Source of the DNA: Lentisphaerota bacterium
GTDB lineage: Bacteria > Verrucomicrobiota > Kiritimatiellia > RFP12 > UBA3636
Reading direction: 5' to 3'
NCBI GenBank assembly: GCA_022837245.1
Contig: JALHHX010000001.1
Location: forward strand, 1-51,451
DNA length: 51,451 bases
In this document: positions 32,830-42,962 of the stretch, one piece after another
Position numbering within the stretch: position 1 is the first letter of the stretch
How the letters are laid out: every line of letters begins with the position of its first letter
Translations under genes and position numbers: made by a program
Notes under the pieces: generated by a model
What the model was told of the DNA's origin: nothing
What the model saw: the letters and a program-made list of their open reading frames with translations, nothing else
The model's database searches: none

Positions 32830-34242
32830 TTATCTTTGAGCCCTTGCGACTCTCTCGACCTGCTCTATGTAGCGCTGGAGGGAATCGCGCGGGGTCATGT
32901 CATGTGAACGCTTGAGCAGCGGCAGCGCGTCGGCGAAGCGCCCTGCCCTTGCGAGTGCCTGTCCGTGGCGCAGGCATGCCTCCGCTTCATATTTTTCGAT
33001 TCCAGCGGCTCTTTCGAAGTAGAAGACGCCGCGCTCGAGTTCGCTCACGGACGCGTAATGACGCCCGAGCGATATGAGCGTTTCGCCATCAAGCGGGTCT
33101 TCCGCGACGATTCTCTCAAGGAGCGCGACCTGCTCCGCCGCGGGGCGCCCTTCGAGCCCGGCGAGCCTCGCTTCGAGTTTGAGCGCGCGGATTTTCGTCT
33201 GCCCTTCAAGCTCCGCGCCCGCGTGTTTGGATATGGCATCGACCACCGTGCGTGCGGCGCGCGGCGCGGCGCGCATGGCGAGGACTTCGGCGTTGCGTAG
33301 CGAACGTGCGAAGTCCGGGGTTTCGGATTGCGCTATGACGTTCGTGTATATGCCCGCTGCGAGATCGAAGAGGCCTTCGTTGACGTAGATGTCGCCCAGC
33401 GAGTTCATGGCAGTCACAGGGAGCTTGCCGATGCCAAGTAGATATTCGTAATTGACGGCTGCCGCAAGCGGCTGCTTCATGCCAAGGTACGCGTTGGCCT
33501 CGAGCAGCCAGTAATCGGCGCGTCCGGGATCGACCTCGATCAGATCGGCGCAAAGCGCGGCGGCGGCCTCGTATTTCTTCTGGCGGAAGAGACAGCGCGC
33601 GAGCCCGACCTTCCAGTCAACGGTGCCGGGCTGGAACATTATCGCCTGGCGGTATGCCGTTTCGGCGGAGTTGTCCTTTTCGAGCGCGGCGTATGAGTAG
33701 CCGAGCATGCCGTAGGATAGGCCGTCGCTCGCGCCGAGTTCAATCGCCTTGGTCAGCGAGTCCACGGCTTCCTTGTAGTTTTCGCGGCGGACCTCCACAA
33801 TGCCGAGGTTCTTGTGGGCGCGCATGAAGGAAGGGAATTTCGCGACTGCCCTTTTATACCATCCGGCAGCGAGGTCGAGCTTCTCCTCCTGGAAGTAAAT
33901 ATTGGCCATGGTGAAGTCGAAAGTGGCGCTATGCGCGTCGGTGACCGTCCGCGAGAGCAGTATCTTCGCCTGCAGCTGGCTTTCCGGCGCGCCCATGAGC
34001 GCGAGGACTTTCTCAAGCTCCTCTTTTTCAAGCGTGGTGACTTCGGGCTCGATTTCCGACTTGCTGCCGTATGTGCCCAGGAACTGGTTCCTGAACGAGG
34101 GGGTGGACCAGAACGCCGCCATTTCCGAGCGTGCGGTTTCGGTGTCCCAGCCGGCTCCGCCGGCGCCGGTCGTTTGGCACATGCCGGACACCGGCGCGGC
34201 GGCCGCGAACATGGTGATCGCGAATATCGAAAGTTGTTTCAT
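32830..34242 (-). CDS. TPR-repeat periplasmic protein of the TonB locus
   Basis: 470 residues with a signal peptide (MKQLSIFAITMFAAAAPVSG). Tandem TPR units fill most of the protein (AAGWYKRAVAKFPSFMRAHKNLG, in part; KEAVDSLTKAIELGASDGLSYGMLGYSY, in part; SAETAYRQAIMFQPGTVDWKVGLARC, in part). A TPR gene directly after tonB is found in Vibrio/Shewanella TonB2 clusters, so it probably scaffolds the TonB complex or its receptor in the periplasm. An upstream in-frame start at 34269 would overlap tonB and add nine residues; MKQLSIF is preferred because the signal peptide begins there. Confidence 0.82.
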   Translation of the reverse strand: MKQLSIFAITMFAAAAPVSGMCQTTGAGGAGWDTETARSEMAAFWSTPSFRNQFLGTYGSKSEIEPEVTTLEKEELEKVLALMGAPESQLQAKILLSRTVTDAHSATFDFTMANIYFQEEKLDLAAGWYKRAVAKFPSFMRAHKNLGIVEVRRENYKEAVDSLTKAIELGASDGLSYGMLGYSYAALEKDNSAETAYRQAIMFQPGTVDWKVGLARCLFRQKKYEAAAALCADLIEVDPGRADYWLLEANAYLGMKQPLAAAVNYEYLLGIGKLPVTAMNSLGDIYVNEGLFDLAAGIYTNVIAQSETPDFARSLRNAEVLAMRAAPRAARTVVDAISKHAGAELEGQTKIRALKLEARLAGLEGRPAAEQVALLERIVAEDPLDGETLISLGRHYASVSELERGVFYFERAAGIEKYEAEACLRHGQALARAGRFADALPLLKRSHDMTPRDSLQRYIEQVERVARAQR

Positions 34243-34265
34243 TGGTTTTTCTTTATGATTGTATG

Positions 34266-34976
34266 TCACTTTGCAGGCGCGAACGCCATCGGCACGCGCA
34301 TTCTGAACTGCACTGGTTCCCCGCCGCGTTTGCCCGGCTCGAAGCGCCAGCGTTTGACAGCCTGGAGCGCGGCTTTGCCGAAAGCGGGATGGCTTGCCGA
34401 CTGGACGCTGGGGTTTTGGACGCGGCCGTCTTTATCGACGATGAATATGATCCTGGCCGAGCCCTTGAGTTTCTGGCTCCTGAGTTCCCTGGGGTACTCC
34501 GGTGGCGTCTGCACTGTGGGGCGCGGCGCCTGGTCGAGATCCTCCAGTGAAAAGATGGCTTCGATATCATCGGCCAGCGAGCCGCCGTCCGACGTGTTTA
34601 GCGAGAGCTTGAAATCGCCCATCACGCCGCCGGCGCCGTCGCCGCCGAAGCCGGGGTTCAGCGCCAGTTCGAGCTGCGCCAGATCGAGCGGCTCGACATC
34701 CGGCTCCTCCATTTCTGGCGGGGGCGCCTCTTCAGGGGGTTCCTCCTCCTCCATTTCCATTTCGGGAGGCGGTGGCGGAGGGGGCGGCAGATTGGCGGTG
34801 GAGACGGTGCGGATGGTTGTGTCCGAATCGTCCTGCTGGCCGATGTTCTGCACGACGGGCAGCAGCATGAAAAAGAAAAGCGTGATAAGGCACGCTATCG
34901 CGAGCAGGAGGATGTTTCTCGCAGCCGCCCCGGTCCGCGCCATCGCTTTTTTAAAAGTTTCCTTGCTTGCGCCCAT
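34266..34976 (-). CDS. tonB: TonB energy transducer
   Basis: 236 residues. One membrane segment (21-42, ILLLAIACLITLFFFMLLPV) is followed by a run of eight prolines and an acidic stretch (EMEMEEEEPPEEAPPPEMEEP, in part) in place of the usual Pro-Lys/Pro-Glu spacer. The C-terminal TonB domain (about 160-236) has PPEYPRELRSQKLKGSA, VDKDGRVQNPSVQSAS and ALQAVKRWRFEPGKR. It couples inner-membrane proton flow to outer-membrane receptors. It begins 16 bases after exbD. Confidence 0.9.
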   Translation of the reverse strand: MGASKETFKKAMARTGAAARNILLLAIACLITLFFFMLLPVVQNIGQQDDSDTTIRTVSTANLPPPPPPPPEMEMEEEEPPEEAPPPEMEEPDVEPLDLAQLELALNPGFGGDGAGGVMGDFKLSLNTSDGGSLADDIEAIFSLEDLDQAPRPTVQTPPEYPRELRSQKLKGSARIIFIVDKDGRVQNPSVQSASHPAFGKAALQAVKRWRFEPGKRGGEPVQFRMRVPMAFAPAK

Positions 34977-34992
34977 TGAGTCCAACCTGAGC

Positions 34993-35409
34993 CTACTGCC
35001 GCCTCTTCGCCGTGGCGATCGACACCTTGTTCGCGCCACCCAGCTTGGCCTCGTCTATCACCTGGACCAGCAGGCCGGACTTGACCGACTGGTCGGCCTG
35101 GACGATCACCGGGAGTTCCTCCTGCTGGAGCATGCGCGCCACAAGCGGACGCACTCCGCCGATGCCGATTTCCCGGCCTCCGTAGACTATCGCGCCCTCC
35201 TCGGTTATGGCGATCAGGATGCTGTTCTTATCGAGGTTCACGGAAGAGGCCGCCTGGGGTTTATCAACATCCACGCCTGTCTCCTCAACGAACGATGTCG
35301 TGACGATGAAGAAGATGAGCAGGATGAAGACGCAGTCGAGAATCGGCGACATGTCGATCGCGGCGTCTCCCGAACCCCCTTTGTCCGTCAAGCTGCGGAA
35401 ACGTCTCAT
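34993..35409 (-). CDS. exbD: ExbD biopolymer transport protein
   Basis: 138 residues, the usual ExbD/TolR length. One membrane segment (about 20-40, MSPILDCVFILLIFFIVTTSF in part) carries D25, the proton-path aspartate of the family. The periplasmic domain includes ITEEGAIVYGGREI and VIVQADQSVKSG. ATG at 35409 overlaps the exbB stop (ATGA). It works with ExbB to energise TonB. Confidence 0.93.
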   Translation of the reverse strand: MRRFRSLTDKGGSGDAAIDMSPILDCVFILLIFFIVTTSFVEETGVDVDKPQAASSVNLDKNSILIAITEEGAIVYGGREIGIGGVRPLVARMLQQEELPVIVQADQSVKSGLLVQVIDEAKLGGANKVSIATAKRRQ

Positions 35410-36062
35410 GCGGCCTTCCTGATTTTCTGCATTGCGGCTTCGTGCACTTCGCCGCCGCGCAGCGACTCAAGGCACAAGGCCTGCAGCTGATCGTACTTGA
35501 CGGAGATGGAATCGTAGCCGCGGTTTAGGAGAAACTGCAAGAACAGCCCCGATATGCCGAGCACGAGGCCCGTCTCCGTGGTTATCAGCGCCTCGGCGAT
35601 GCCGCCGGCGATCATCTCCATCGTCTGCTCGCCGCCGCTGCCGGATGCGAGAGCCGCGAAAGTCGCGAGCATGCCAGTCACCGTGCCGAGCAGGCCGAAC
35701 AGCGGCGCTGTCGAGACGCTGACGCCCATGACCTTCAAGTCGCGCTCGAAGGGCGCCATTTCGTTCATGCTGAATTCGCTGAAGACAAACTGCGCCGCGT
35801 CCGTGTTCCCGCCGGCTCCTTCCGCCATGGCGCGGTCGAGCACCTTGCCCAGTGGACCGGCGATTTTCTTGCCTTTCTTCCAGCGGGCGAACACTTTTTC
35901 GGGAGACATCCCGACGCCGCTCTTTTTAAGACGCATAAACACGACCAATCCCATGGCGAAGATGACCACGCCGTTGAGCGCGAGCGCGATCATGCCCCAC
36001 CCGCCGGAGAGCCATATCTCCTTTGCTTCGTTCCACAATTTGACCAATGCTTCCATGTTCAT
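35406..36062 (-). CDS. exbB: ExbB/TolQ-type proton channel (ExbB2-like)
   Basis: 218 residues. Three membrane segments (about 21-43, APLFGLLGTVTGMLATFAAL, ITTETGLVLGISGLFLQFLL) with the MotA/TolQ/ExbB signature GLLGTVTGM and EALITTETGL. The start at 36062 follows a near-perfect AGGAGG seven bases upstream, which lies inside the 3' end of the TtpC-like gene; the start and that gene's stop overlap by four bases. This is the second ExbB-type protein of the locus, as in TtpC systems. Confidence 0.92.
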   Translation of the reverse strand: MNMEALVKLWNEAKEIWLSGGWGMIALALNGVVIFAMGLVVFMRLKKSGVGMSPEKVFARWKKGKKIAGPLGKVLDRAMAEGAGGNTDAAQFVFSEFSMNEMAPFERDLKVMGVSVSTAPLFGLLGTVTGMLATFAALASGSGGEQTMEMIAGGIAEALITTETGLVLGISGLFLQFLLNRGYDSISVKYDQLQALCLESLRGGEVHEAAMQKIRKAA

Positions 36063-37479
36063 TTTTTTGCCTCCTTTTTGGCTTCTTCCGATCTTTCGAC
36101 CTCGCTCATCACGTTGAGCGATATTTGCTCCATTCCGCCGAGCAACGCTTCCGCTTTGCGCGAAAGGAACGCGTGGCAGAGTAGAGTCGGAATGGCTACT
36201 ATCAATCCCCATTCCGTGGTTATGAGCGCCTCCGATATGCCGCCCGAGAGTTGTCTTATGTCACCCGAGCCGAATATTGTCAGCATCTTGAAAGTTGTGA
36301 TAATGCCCGTCACCGTGCCCAGCAGGCCCAGCAGCGGCTCCACGGCCGCGCCAACCGCAAGGAACGATATGTATTTGTAGAGCTTGTGCCGCACGGCGAG
36401 CAGTTTCTCGTACATGCCCTCCTCTATGAGATCGCTGCTCTCGCCCAGGCGTTTGAGGCCTGCGTTGAGCACGCCGCCGGCCATGCCCTTGATGTTTTTC
36501 GCGAGGCCGCGCGCCCTGTTGTAATCGCCCGCGCGGATAGCATTGTAAACCGGCTGGAGCCTGCGGGTGCCCGGCACCGAGACGAGCGACAGTTGCAAGA
36601 ATTTGCACACTATAATCAGAACCAGCACCACCGCCAACGCGAGAATAGGCCACATGACCGCGCCGCCCGCCACGATGTGCTCCCATAGCGTCTCCTGCGT
36701 TTCCTCCACTTTGCGCGCGTTTCCCAGCGAACTGTCGACAGGCGCCGGCCCCCGCCATCCGCCACAAGCTTCGCCGTCAGCACCGCCATCTGGGGATTCA
36801 GGAACGGCATCACCGACGGCTCGAGCGACCCTATGCGCTGCTCGACAATGCCCGCCATTGAACCGTCGTCCGCCGAGAAGTACGCCACGGGCCCGAGGTG
36901 GGCGAACCTGCCCTGCTTGACAAGCCCGTCGGGCCCCGCCGCGCGGCCCTCGAAAATCATCCCCCCGAGCAGATCCTCGACGCGCGCTATGCTCTCCGAA
37001 AGCACGCTGAACTGTTTCTCGAAACGCTCTTCCTCCGTAAGTGTGTCGTTCGCCAGCGCCAGCCTCGCCTCTTCAAGGATCGGCCCGTACTTGGCAAGCT
37101 CCGCGATGTGCAGGCGGCTCTCGAGGTTGCGGCTGTACTCGCCAAGCAGCGAAGACAGATACGTCGCCTCATGCCTGCGCGCGTCGATCCCCGTGCGCAG
37201 CGTGCTGACGTCGAGCGCAAGCTTGTCGAGCTTCCTCCGCGCATCGGCGTTTTCAGCCCGCGCCGCCGAGAGTTCTTCCTCGGCCCCGGCCAACTGCTCC
37301 GAAGCCGGTATCTTCTCAGCCGCAATGCCGTCGCGGAGCGCGGCGAGTTCTTTTACCGAAGCCTCCAAGCGCGCCGCAAACGGATCCCCGGCATCCGCCG
37401 CGTTGACTGCCGGCGCGCACAAGAGCGCCAGTGTCCCCGCAGCCACAACGCACATTCTTTTTGCTAATTCGTCTTTCAT
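36059..37479 (-). pseudogene. TtpC-like ExbB-family protein, frameshifted
   Basis: The first frame from 37479 has a signal peptide (ends NAADA), a coiled-coil region (EQLAGAEEELSAARAENADARRKL, in part) and a conserved block GPVAYFSADDGSMAG, ending LTAKLVADGGG. The second frame continues as PAPVDSSLGNARKVEETQETLWEHI, then the ExbB/MotA domain with three membrane segments (VMWPILALAVVLVLIIV; EPLLGLLGTVTGI; EALITTEWGLIVAIPTLL). The break is a run of five C on the plus strand (36749-36753), five G in the coding strand; one extra base restores a 473-residue protein typical of TtpC. If the frameshift is real, a stand-alone ExbB domain could start at the GTG at 36709. TtpC is required in Vibrio TonB2 systems. 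Confidence 0.85.
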
Positions 37480-37504
37480 TAAACTTTTCCCTTGATGCGT
37501 CCGC

Positions 37505-38296
37505 CTATTTGATAGACACCGGCAGCACCACGTACTCGGCCGGTTTCTCCGTGGCATGGATTTTCACCACGTCCGCCACCGCCTGCGCAATGGAGTTGCT
37601 AGGCATCCACACCCAGCCCTCGTCCCCCGCCCAGCCATAACCAGCCACGGTTCCGGGCTGATTGACGTAATACCCCTGCCCGAGGCCGAAATACACGACC
37701 GAGGCCTCGAAGCTGGTGTCCGATCCCTCCGGGGTCATAACCTCGCTCACCACGGTGATGTCCCGCGAGAATTTGTTGATTTCGTTGAGCACTCCCACGA
37801 CGTTCTGCAGGCGCTCCCCAAGCCCCGCTTTGGAGGTCGAGGGATCCAGCGGAATGCGCTGCGAGAGCGGCCGCACTTTTTCCACGATCGGCCCCGGAGC
37901 CTTTTCGAGTATCGCAAGCACGCTTTTCTCCGCTGCGGCCACTTCTTCCGCCAGCACTTCGGAAAGCGCCTTCAATTTGGCGTCCTCTTCCACATACTCC
38001 GCGCATTTCCCGGCTGACGCCTCGTAATCGTCGTTGATCCCGGCCGTCGCGGACCTGAGCGCCGCGGTCTCGTTCGTGAGCGCCGCGTAGCGGTACTCAA
38101 GCAGCTCGCGGTCGAGCTTCCAGGCGTTCCGCTCCGAGGAGATGAGCTTCTCCGCTTCCACCCAGCGCCCCATCGAGGTGCGCATCGATTCGCGCCAATT
38201 CCCCTCCACCGACTGATTTTGCGCCATGGCGCCCGCCGAACAGGCCAGCAGGGCAGCCGCCGCGGCGGCGCCGATTTTCAACCTTCTGTGATTCAT
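37505..38296 (-). CDS. DUF3450 periplasmic protein
   Basis: 263 residues with a signal peptide (ends GAMAQ). A coiled-coil middle part is followed by family blocks LSQRIPLDPS, RLQNVVGVLNEINKFSRDIT and VVYFGLGQGYYVNQPGTVAGYGWAG. DUF3450 genes sit directly upstream of ttpC in Vibrio and Shewanella TonB2 clusters, the arrangement seen here (25 bases before the TtpC-like gene). ATG at 38296 has AAGGAA upstream; an ATG at 38314 is a less likely start. Its exact role is unknown; a periplasmic cofactor of the energised complex is likely. Confidence 0.9.
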   Translation of the reverse strand: MNHRRLKIGAAAAAALLACSAGAMAQNQSVEGNWRESMRTSMGRWVEAEKLISSERNAWKLDRELLEYRYAALTNETAALRSATAGINDDYEASAGKCAEYVEEDAKLKALSEVLAEEVAAAEKSVLAILEKAPGPIVEKVRPLSQRIPLDPSTSKAGLGERLQNVVGVLNEINKFSRDITVVSEVMTPEGSDTSFEASVVYFGLGQGYYVNQPGTVAGYGWAGDEGWVWMPSNSIAQAVADVVKIHATEKPAEYVVLPVSIK

Positions 38297-38328
38297 ATTG
38301 GTTTTCCTTTGCATGATAAAATTCTTCC

Positions 38329-41300
38329 TCAAAATGTCGCGCTGACCCCCAGCGAGAATGTCTTGCCTTCGCGGTATGATTTGCGGTGGGTCTCCGTGCC
38401 GTCCGGCTCGCGGTACACTTCGCCCACCCTCGGGTCAAGCAGATTCTTTGCTTGGAAAGTGACCTTGACGGTCTCCCCGATTTTCTGCGAGATGCTGAAG
38501 TTCACCGACGAGAGTTTCTTCGAATAGATGTCGGCCGTGGCACCGTCGGAGCCGATTGCCGCGCCGCTCTTGAGCATGTCGCCGCGGATGTTGTAGAAGA
38601 GGCCGATGGAGGTCCCCCACTCCGGGTGGTCCCACGTGATGTTGTAGTTGGTGATGTCCTCGGGCTGCCCGGCCATCTCGCGCCTTTTGTCCTCGACGCC
38701 CAGGTTGTGGAACTCAAGCGAATCGCGCATGTTTTCGGGGATCTTGACCTCGGAATTCATCCGCGTGTGGTTGGCGCCGATTGTCAGGTACTGGAAAGGC
38801 CCCGGAAGGAAGTCCAGCTTTTTGCGCAGCTCGAATTCCATGCCGTTCACCTCGCCGTCGGGATAGTTCACGGACATCAGGTATTCCTGGGAGAGGTACG
38901 AGAACGATTCCAGCTCGATCGGATTCTTTATGTCCTTGCGGAAGAGGCTGTACGCGAAGAGGTCGCCGTCGCCGAACAGCGGGATGTCGCCATCCCTGAA
39001 GAACCACTCCAGGCGCAAGTCGTAGTTTTTGATTTCCGAGAGCACCAGTTCGTTGTTGCCGATCATGGTGTCGCCGGAAATGTAGTCGTACGTGATGACC
39101 GGCGCCATCTCAAGGAATGTGGGGCGCGCGATTGTCTCGCCGTAGTTGAGGCGCAGCTTGAGCCCGGGAACCGCCTCGTAAGTAAGGCCGTAGGCGTGCA
39201 GCCAGCGCGAATCGTCGATCTCCGCCACCGCCTCCTCCTGCGGCACTCCGCCGAGGTAGTAGTAGTAGCCGCCGTCGGGCAGCTCTTGCTTGAGCGGCAC
39301 GACGAACGCCTGCTCGGGGTTGCTGATCTGCATGTCGGACATGGGATCGACCGACATCTCGGTACGCTCCGCGCGGGCGCCGTACATCAAGGTCACTTGT
39401 TTTAGGACGGGGAACTCCAGCATCGCATAGCCGCCGCTGAACGTCTGCCGGCCGTCGTAGTCGATATCCCTCTCCTTGGCCATTATGTTCCTGATGAAGC
39501 TGTTTTGCGAATCGCTCAGGCCGAGCGACTGGGCGAAAACGTCGGTTCACAGGTCGTCAGGCGAGTTCGAGGTGTATGATCCCTTTTCACGGTCCCCTGC
39601 CGCCACGTCCACCATGCCCAGATACTCCCGGTATGCGTCGGATTCCTGCCACGCATTATGCGCCGCCAGCCAGTTGGCGTAGCCGCGGCGGCCCGGGTAG
39701 TCGGCGCGCTGCGGCTCGCCGGCGGGTTTGGCCGGATCGCCCTGCGGGAGCATCGTGTAGAAGAAAGAAGTCTGCTCGTAACGGCGCTTTGTGTAGTCGC
39801 GCGAGAGGCCGAACTTGATCGCGCCGTCCGCGAGGGCGAGCGGACTCCGCTCCAGATCGCCATCGAAGAGCGCGCTCAGGTCATACGCCTTCGCCTTGAA
39901 GGGCAGGCGCAAATTCAAGCCGTACTGGGAGTTGTCCTCGAATGTGTCGCGCCAGATCCGCGTGGTCGCGTCGGAATCGGCGCCCGACACCCCGTCCGGC
40001 AGCGTCTGGTAGCTCCATTCGCCATCCCCGCGGAAGCCCACGTAGTTTTTGAAGAAGCGCACGTCGGGCTCGTACTGCGATGCCTCGTTGTGCGACATGT
40101 AGGCGTCCAATTCCAGCCCCATGCGTTCGCCAAAGAGCGTCGGCCATTTGTGCGATGTGCGTAACTGTAGCACGTCGAGCTGGCGCTCCGTGCAGTGTAT
40201 GGACTGCTGTTGCGACCAAAAGGTGTCGAGCGCGTATGGATCGTGCTCCTCGATGTCGAGTCCTGCCTGGTCGGTGGCGACGCGGTTGCGCATCGCCGTG
40301 ATGGTGAAGTCGTGGTTCTCGCCCGCCTCTATGCCGACCGACCCCAGCAGGCTCCATTTGATCTCCTGCTGGCCCACGGAGTTTTTGTAGTCGATGGCCT
40401 CCGAGTCGGATTCCGAGCCTTTCGGCGCCCAGATTTGTTTAGTCTCGTCGGAGTCAGTCTGCTTGAATTTGTTCGACCACGTGTAAGCCAGCGTGTAGCC
40501 CAGCGCGGTGTCCTCGCCAAACGGCAGCGGCACGCGGTCGCCCACGCTGAACCCGAAGCTGGAGCTCGCCGGCATGCGCCTTGTCTTCGTGCCTAGAACG
40601 GGGTTGAAGCTCTTCACCATTTTGTCCGCCGCGACGTAGTCTCCCGAATGCGGGAACTCTTCACTGGCAATGTGCTGGTGCTCCGACTGCGACGGCGTTT
40701 CGAACGGCTGCTCTTCCGTCCCGAGTTGCTTGGCGCCGTCGGGCAGGTCTTCGCCACCACGCGAATTCGCGAACCTGTCCACCTTCGCGCCATCGTACGT
40801 CCTCCACCCCGGCTTGCCGGTGTAGGTGTCGTTGTGCTCCTGCGACATCGAGACGTTGAAAAAGAAGTCGTCCGGCACGCCGACGGTGCGCATGTCGATG
40901 CCGCCGCCCGTGTAGTCGCCCGGCAGGTCGGGCGTAAAGGTTTTGCTGACCGATATAGACTCGATCGTCCCCGATGGGAATAGATCCATGTGCACGGCGC
41001 GCCTGCGCGGGTCGGAGCTCGGCACGCGCACGCCGTTCATGGTTGTGCCCACGTAGCGGTCGCTCATGCCGCGGACCGACGCGTACTTGCCATCGGAAAC
41101 GGTCGCGCCCACCACGAGCTTGAGAGCGCCGGCCGCGTCCGAAGCCCCCGCCTTGCTCATGAAATCCTTGCCAATGGAATCCTGGAACGAGAGCGACGTC
41201 TCACGCAGCTCCAGCATGCCCTCCTCGGATTTCGGCTCGGCGATTTGAATGTCCTCCACCACAAGCTCGTCCATCTCGGTCAATTCTGGCTTAAGCTCCA

Positions 41301-41742
41301 CGTTGACGTCGGTCAGCCCGCTCCCGCTGACGATCACCTGCGACACTATCCCGCGCGCATAACCCTCCTTGGTGACGATGAGCGTGTAGACGCCGGGTTC
41401 AAGGCCGATCATCCTGAAGTTTCCCCGCCCGTCGCTCTCCACTTCGAGGTCCGCCTCGGCGGTCTTGACCTTCGCCAGCGGCACGGGCGCGTTGAACTCG
41501 ACATCTTGCACCACGCCGCGGATGCCTCCGCCGCCAGGCGTTCCGGGTGCCGGCTGAACGGCGATGTCCGGCTCCGTGGGCGCGGCGCCTCGCATAACCA
41601 GCGTAAAGGTGGCGGAAACCGCCAACAGGACAACGGCTTGAATGCCAATCCTTACACCTTTTGGACAACCGGCACCAGGAACGCCGGGCGGCGGAAGCGC
41701 CCCATCCTGCAATTTTGAATTTCTGAATTTTTTCAAGAACAT
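38329..41742 (-). pseudogene. TonB-dependent receptor interrupted by TGA
   Basis: Full frame of 1137 codons with one in-frame TGA (39547-39549, codon 732). From the N-terminus: a hydrophobic export segment (RIGIQAVVLLAVSATFTLV), a carboxypeptidase-regulatory-like domain (about 72-150, IRGVVQDV...GVYTLIVTKEGY), a plug (LKLVVGATVSDGKYASVRGMSDRYV in part, then NGVRVPSSDP) and a long beta-barrel ending LGVSATF. Both sides of the TGA read as barrel (NSPDDL, TGA, TDVFAQSLGLSD), so it is a point lesion or a recoded codon. The start overlaps the end region of the lipoprotein gene (4 bases between). It is the substrate-binding outer-membrane receptor of this locus; the ligand is unknown. Confidence 0.85.
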
Positions 41743-41746
41743 TGTT

Positions 41747-42814
41747 TTACAGCCCCGCCGCCAGCTTGCGCACTTCCACGTCAAGAGCCGCAAAAATCTT
41801 TTCGTTTTCCATTCCACTCGCATCCAGACTGAGCCCTATCGACGCAAGGGCTTTGCAGCGCGGCCTGTTGTTCACCAATTCCGAAGAAAGCCGCGCCGCC
41901 TCGAGAAAACGCGCCTCCGCATCGCCGCCTGGATCCGCAAGGCGCGCCGCTGCCGCCGCCTCCGCCAGCACGGCCGGCTGCTCTATGTTCATCAGCTCCG
42001 GAACACGCGCCACGACGGAATCCGCCAATTTGCGTGCCTCGTCCTTCATTCCAGTCTCGGCCAGCAGACGCGCCGCGCGCGCCTGCGTTGGCAGCAGCAT
42101 GTAGGGCGGCGCCTCAACCCCGCCAACACCTTCGGCGACCTCCGCCATTTTAGCGCCCGCGTAGTCCGCCTCGCCACGGGAAAGCGCCATCTCCACCACG
42201 TCCATCCGCCGTTCCCATGCTTGTAGGCCGATGCCGCTCTCCGCTTCCACCCACAGCTTGTCGAGGGCGTTCGTGGCAGATGCCGCCTTGCCGACGCTGT
42301 TGGCTCCCAGCATCAACTCCACACGGCGCAGCGCCTCCCTGATGCGTGAACCCTGCCAATCCTGCTCGATTCCCTTCTCCGCCACTTCCATGGCGTCCTC
42401 AACCAATACCGCGGCATTCCCGGCTTCGCCCTTGCGCGCCAGCTCCTCCCCCGCCTCCGCCAGCACCAGGCTCCTGGGCCAGCGGTAAATCATATATGCA
42501 CGCGTCAACGCCCTTTGCGCGCCGCCGCCTCTGCGCAGCTCCGCGAGCGCCACCTCTGCCTGGGCGTTCGCCTTGTCGTCCGGATCGTCCACTATGGACG
42601 AAGCAAAAAACCATGCGTAGGATATGGCATCCCCCGCATTTGGAAGCGCGATGGCCTCCGTCAACTCCACATCGGTCCTCTCTTGAACAAATGTGCCGCT
42701 GCCGTCTTTATTTTCTTCTTCCTGTTTTTTTCCGCAACCGCCGACGACCCATGCCGCGCAAATGCAGCAAATCAGCGTTGCAACCTGAACCCGCGCCCAA
42801 CGGTTTTCTTTCAT
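41747..42814 (-). CDS. lipoprotein with helical repeats
   Basis: 355 residues. A lipoprotein signal peptide ends VVGGC (Cys 27). The mature part is Ala/Glu-rich and helical, with TPR- or HEAT-like repeating pairs (AQAEVALAELRRGGGAQRA; NAAVLVEDAMEVAEKGI; ARLLAETGMKDEARKLADSVV), so a protein-protein scaffold is likely. No enzyme motif is seen. It lies four bases ahead of the receptor start and after the beta-helix gene, within the same apparent operon, and may assist the receptor or its ligand at the membrane. Confidence 0.75.
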   Translation of the reverse strand: MKENRWARVQVATLICCICAAWVVGGCGKKQEEENKDGSGTFVQERTDVELTEAIALPNAGDAISYAWFFASSIVDDPDDKANAQAEVALAELRRGGGAQRALTRAYMIYRWPRSLVLAEAGEELARKGEAGNAAVLVEDAMEVAEKGIEQDWQGSRIREALRRVELMLGANSVGKAASATNALDKLWVEAESGIGLQAWERRMDVVEMALSRGEADYAGAKMAEVAEGVGGVEAPPYMLLPTQARAARLLAETGMKDEARKLADSVVARVPELMNIEQPAVLAEAAAAARLADPGGDAEARFLEAARLSSELVNNRPRCKALASIGLSLDASGMENEKIFAALDVEVRKLAAGL

Positions 42815-42882
42815 AATTGCGTCCTTGCCCTGTGGACTACCTGTTGTCCTGTTTATATTATCTGTCTTTATATTTAAGTGGC

Positions 42883-42911
42883 GTCCCCCTCGGGATTGCC
42901 CCTCGGGGGGA
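42883..42911 (-). terminator. stem-loop between beta-helix and lipoprotein genes
   Basis: TCCCCC/GGGGGGA arms with an inner complementary CGGG/CCC part form a strong hairpin in the 148-base gap. No T run follows on the minus strand. It may attenuate or process the transcript, leaving the secreted protein and the receptor genes at different levels. Confidence 0.35.
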
Positions 42912-42962
42912 ACCTTCAGCTATAACCATCCTTACTTTATGAGAAGGTTGTTTCGCGGCTGG

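Noticed and set aside
33814..35490. Plus-strand open frame across TPR, tonB and exbD
   Set aside because: It crosses several confident minus-strand genes and has Ser/Gly-rich antisense composition of the proline runs.
39547..39549. TGA as selenocysteine or reassigned codon
   Set aside because: TGA is used as a normal stop throughout the window and the position is in a barrel loop with no redox motif.
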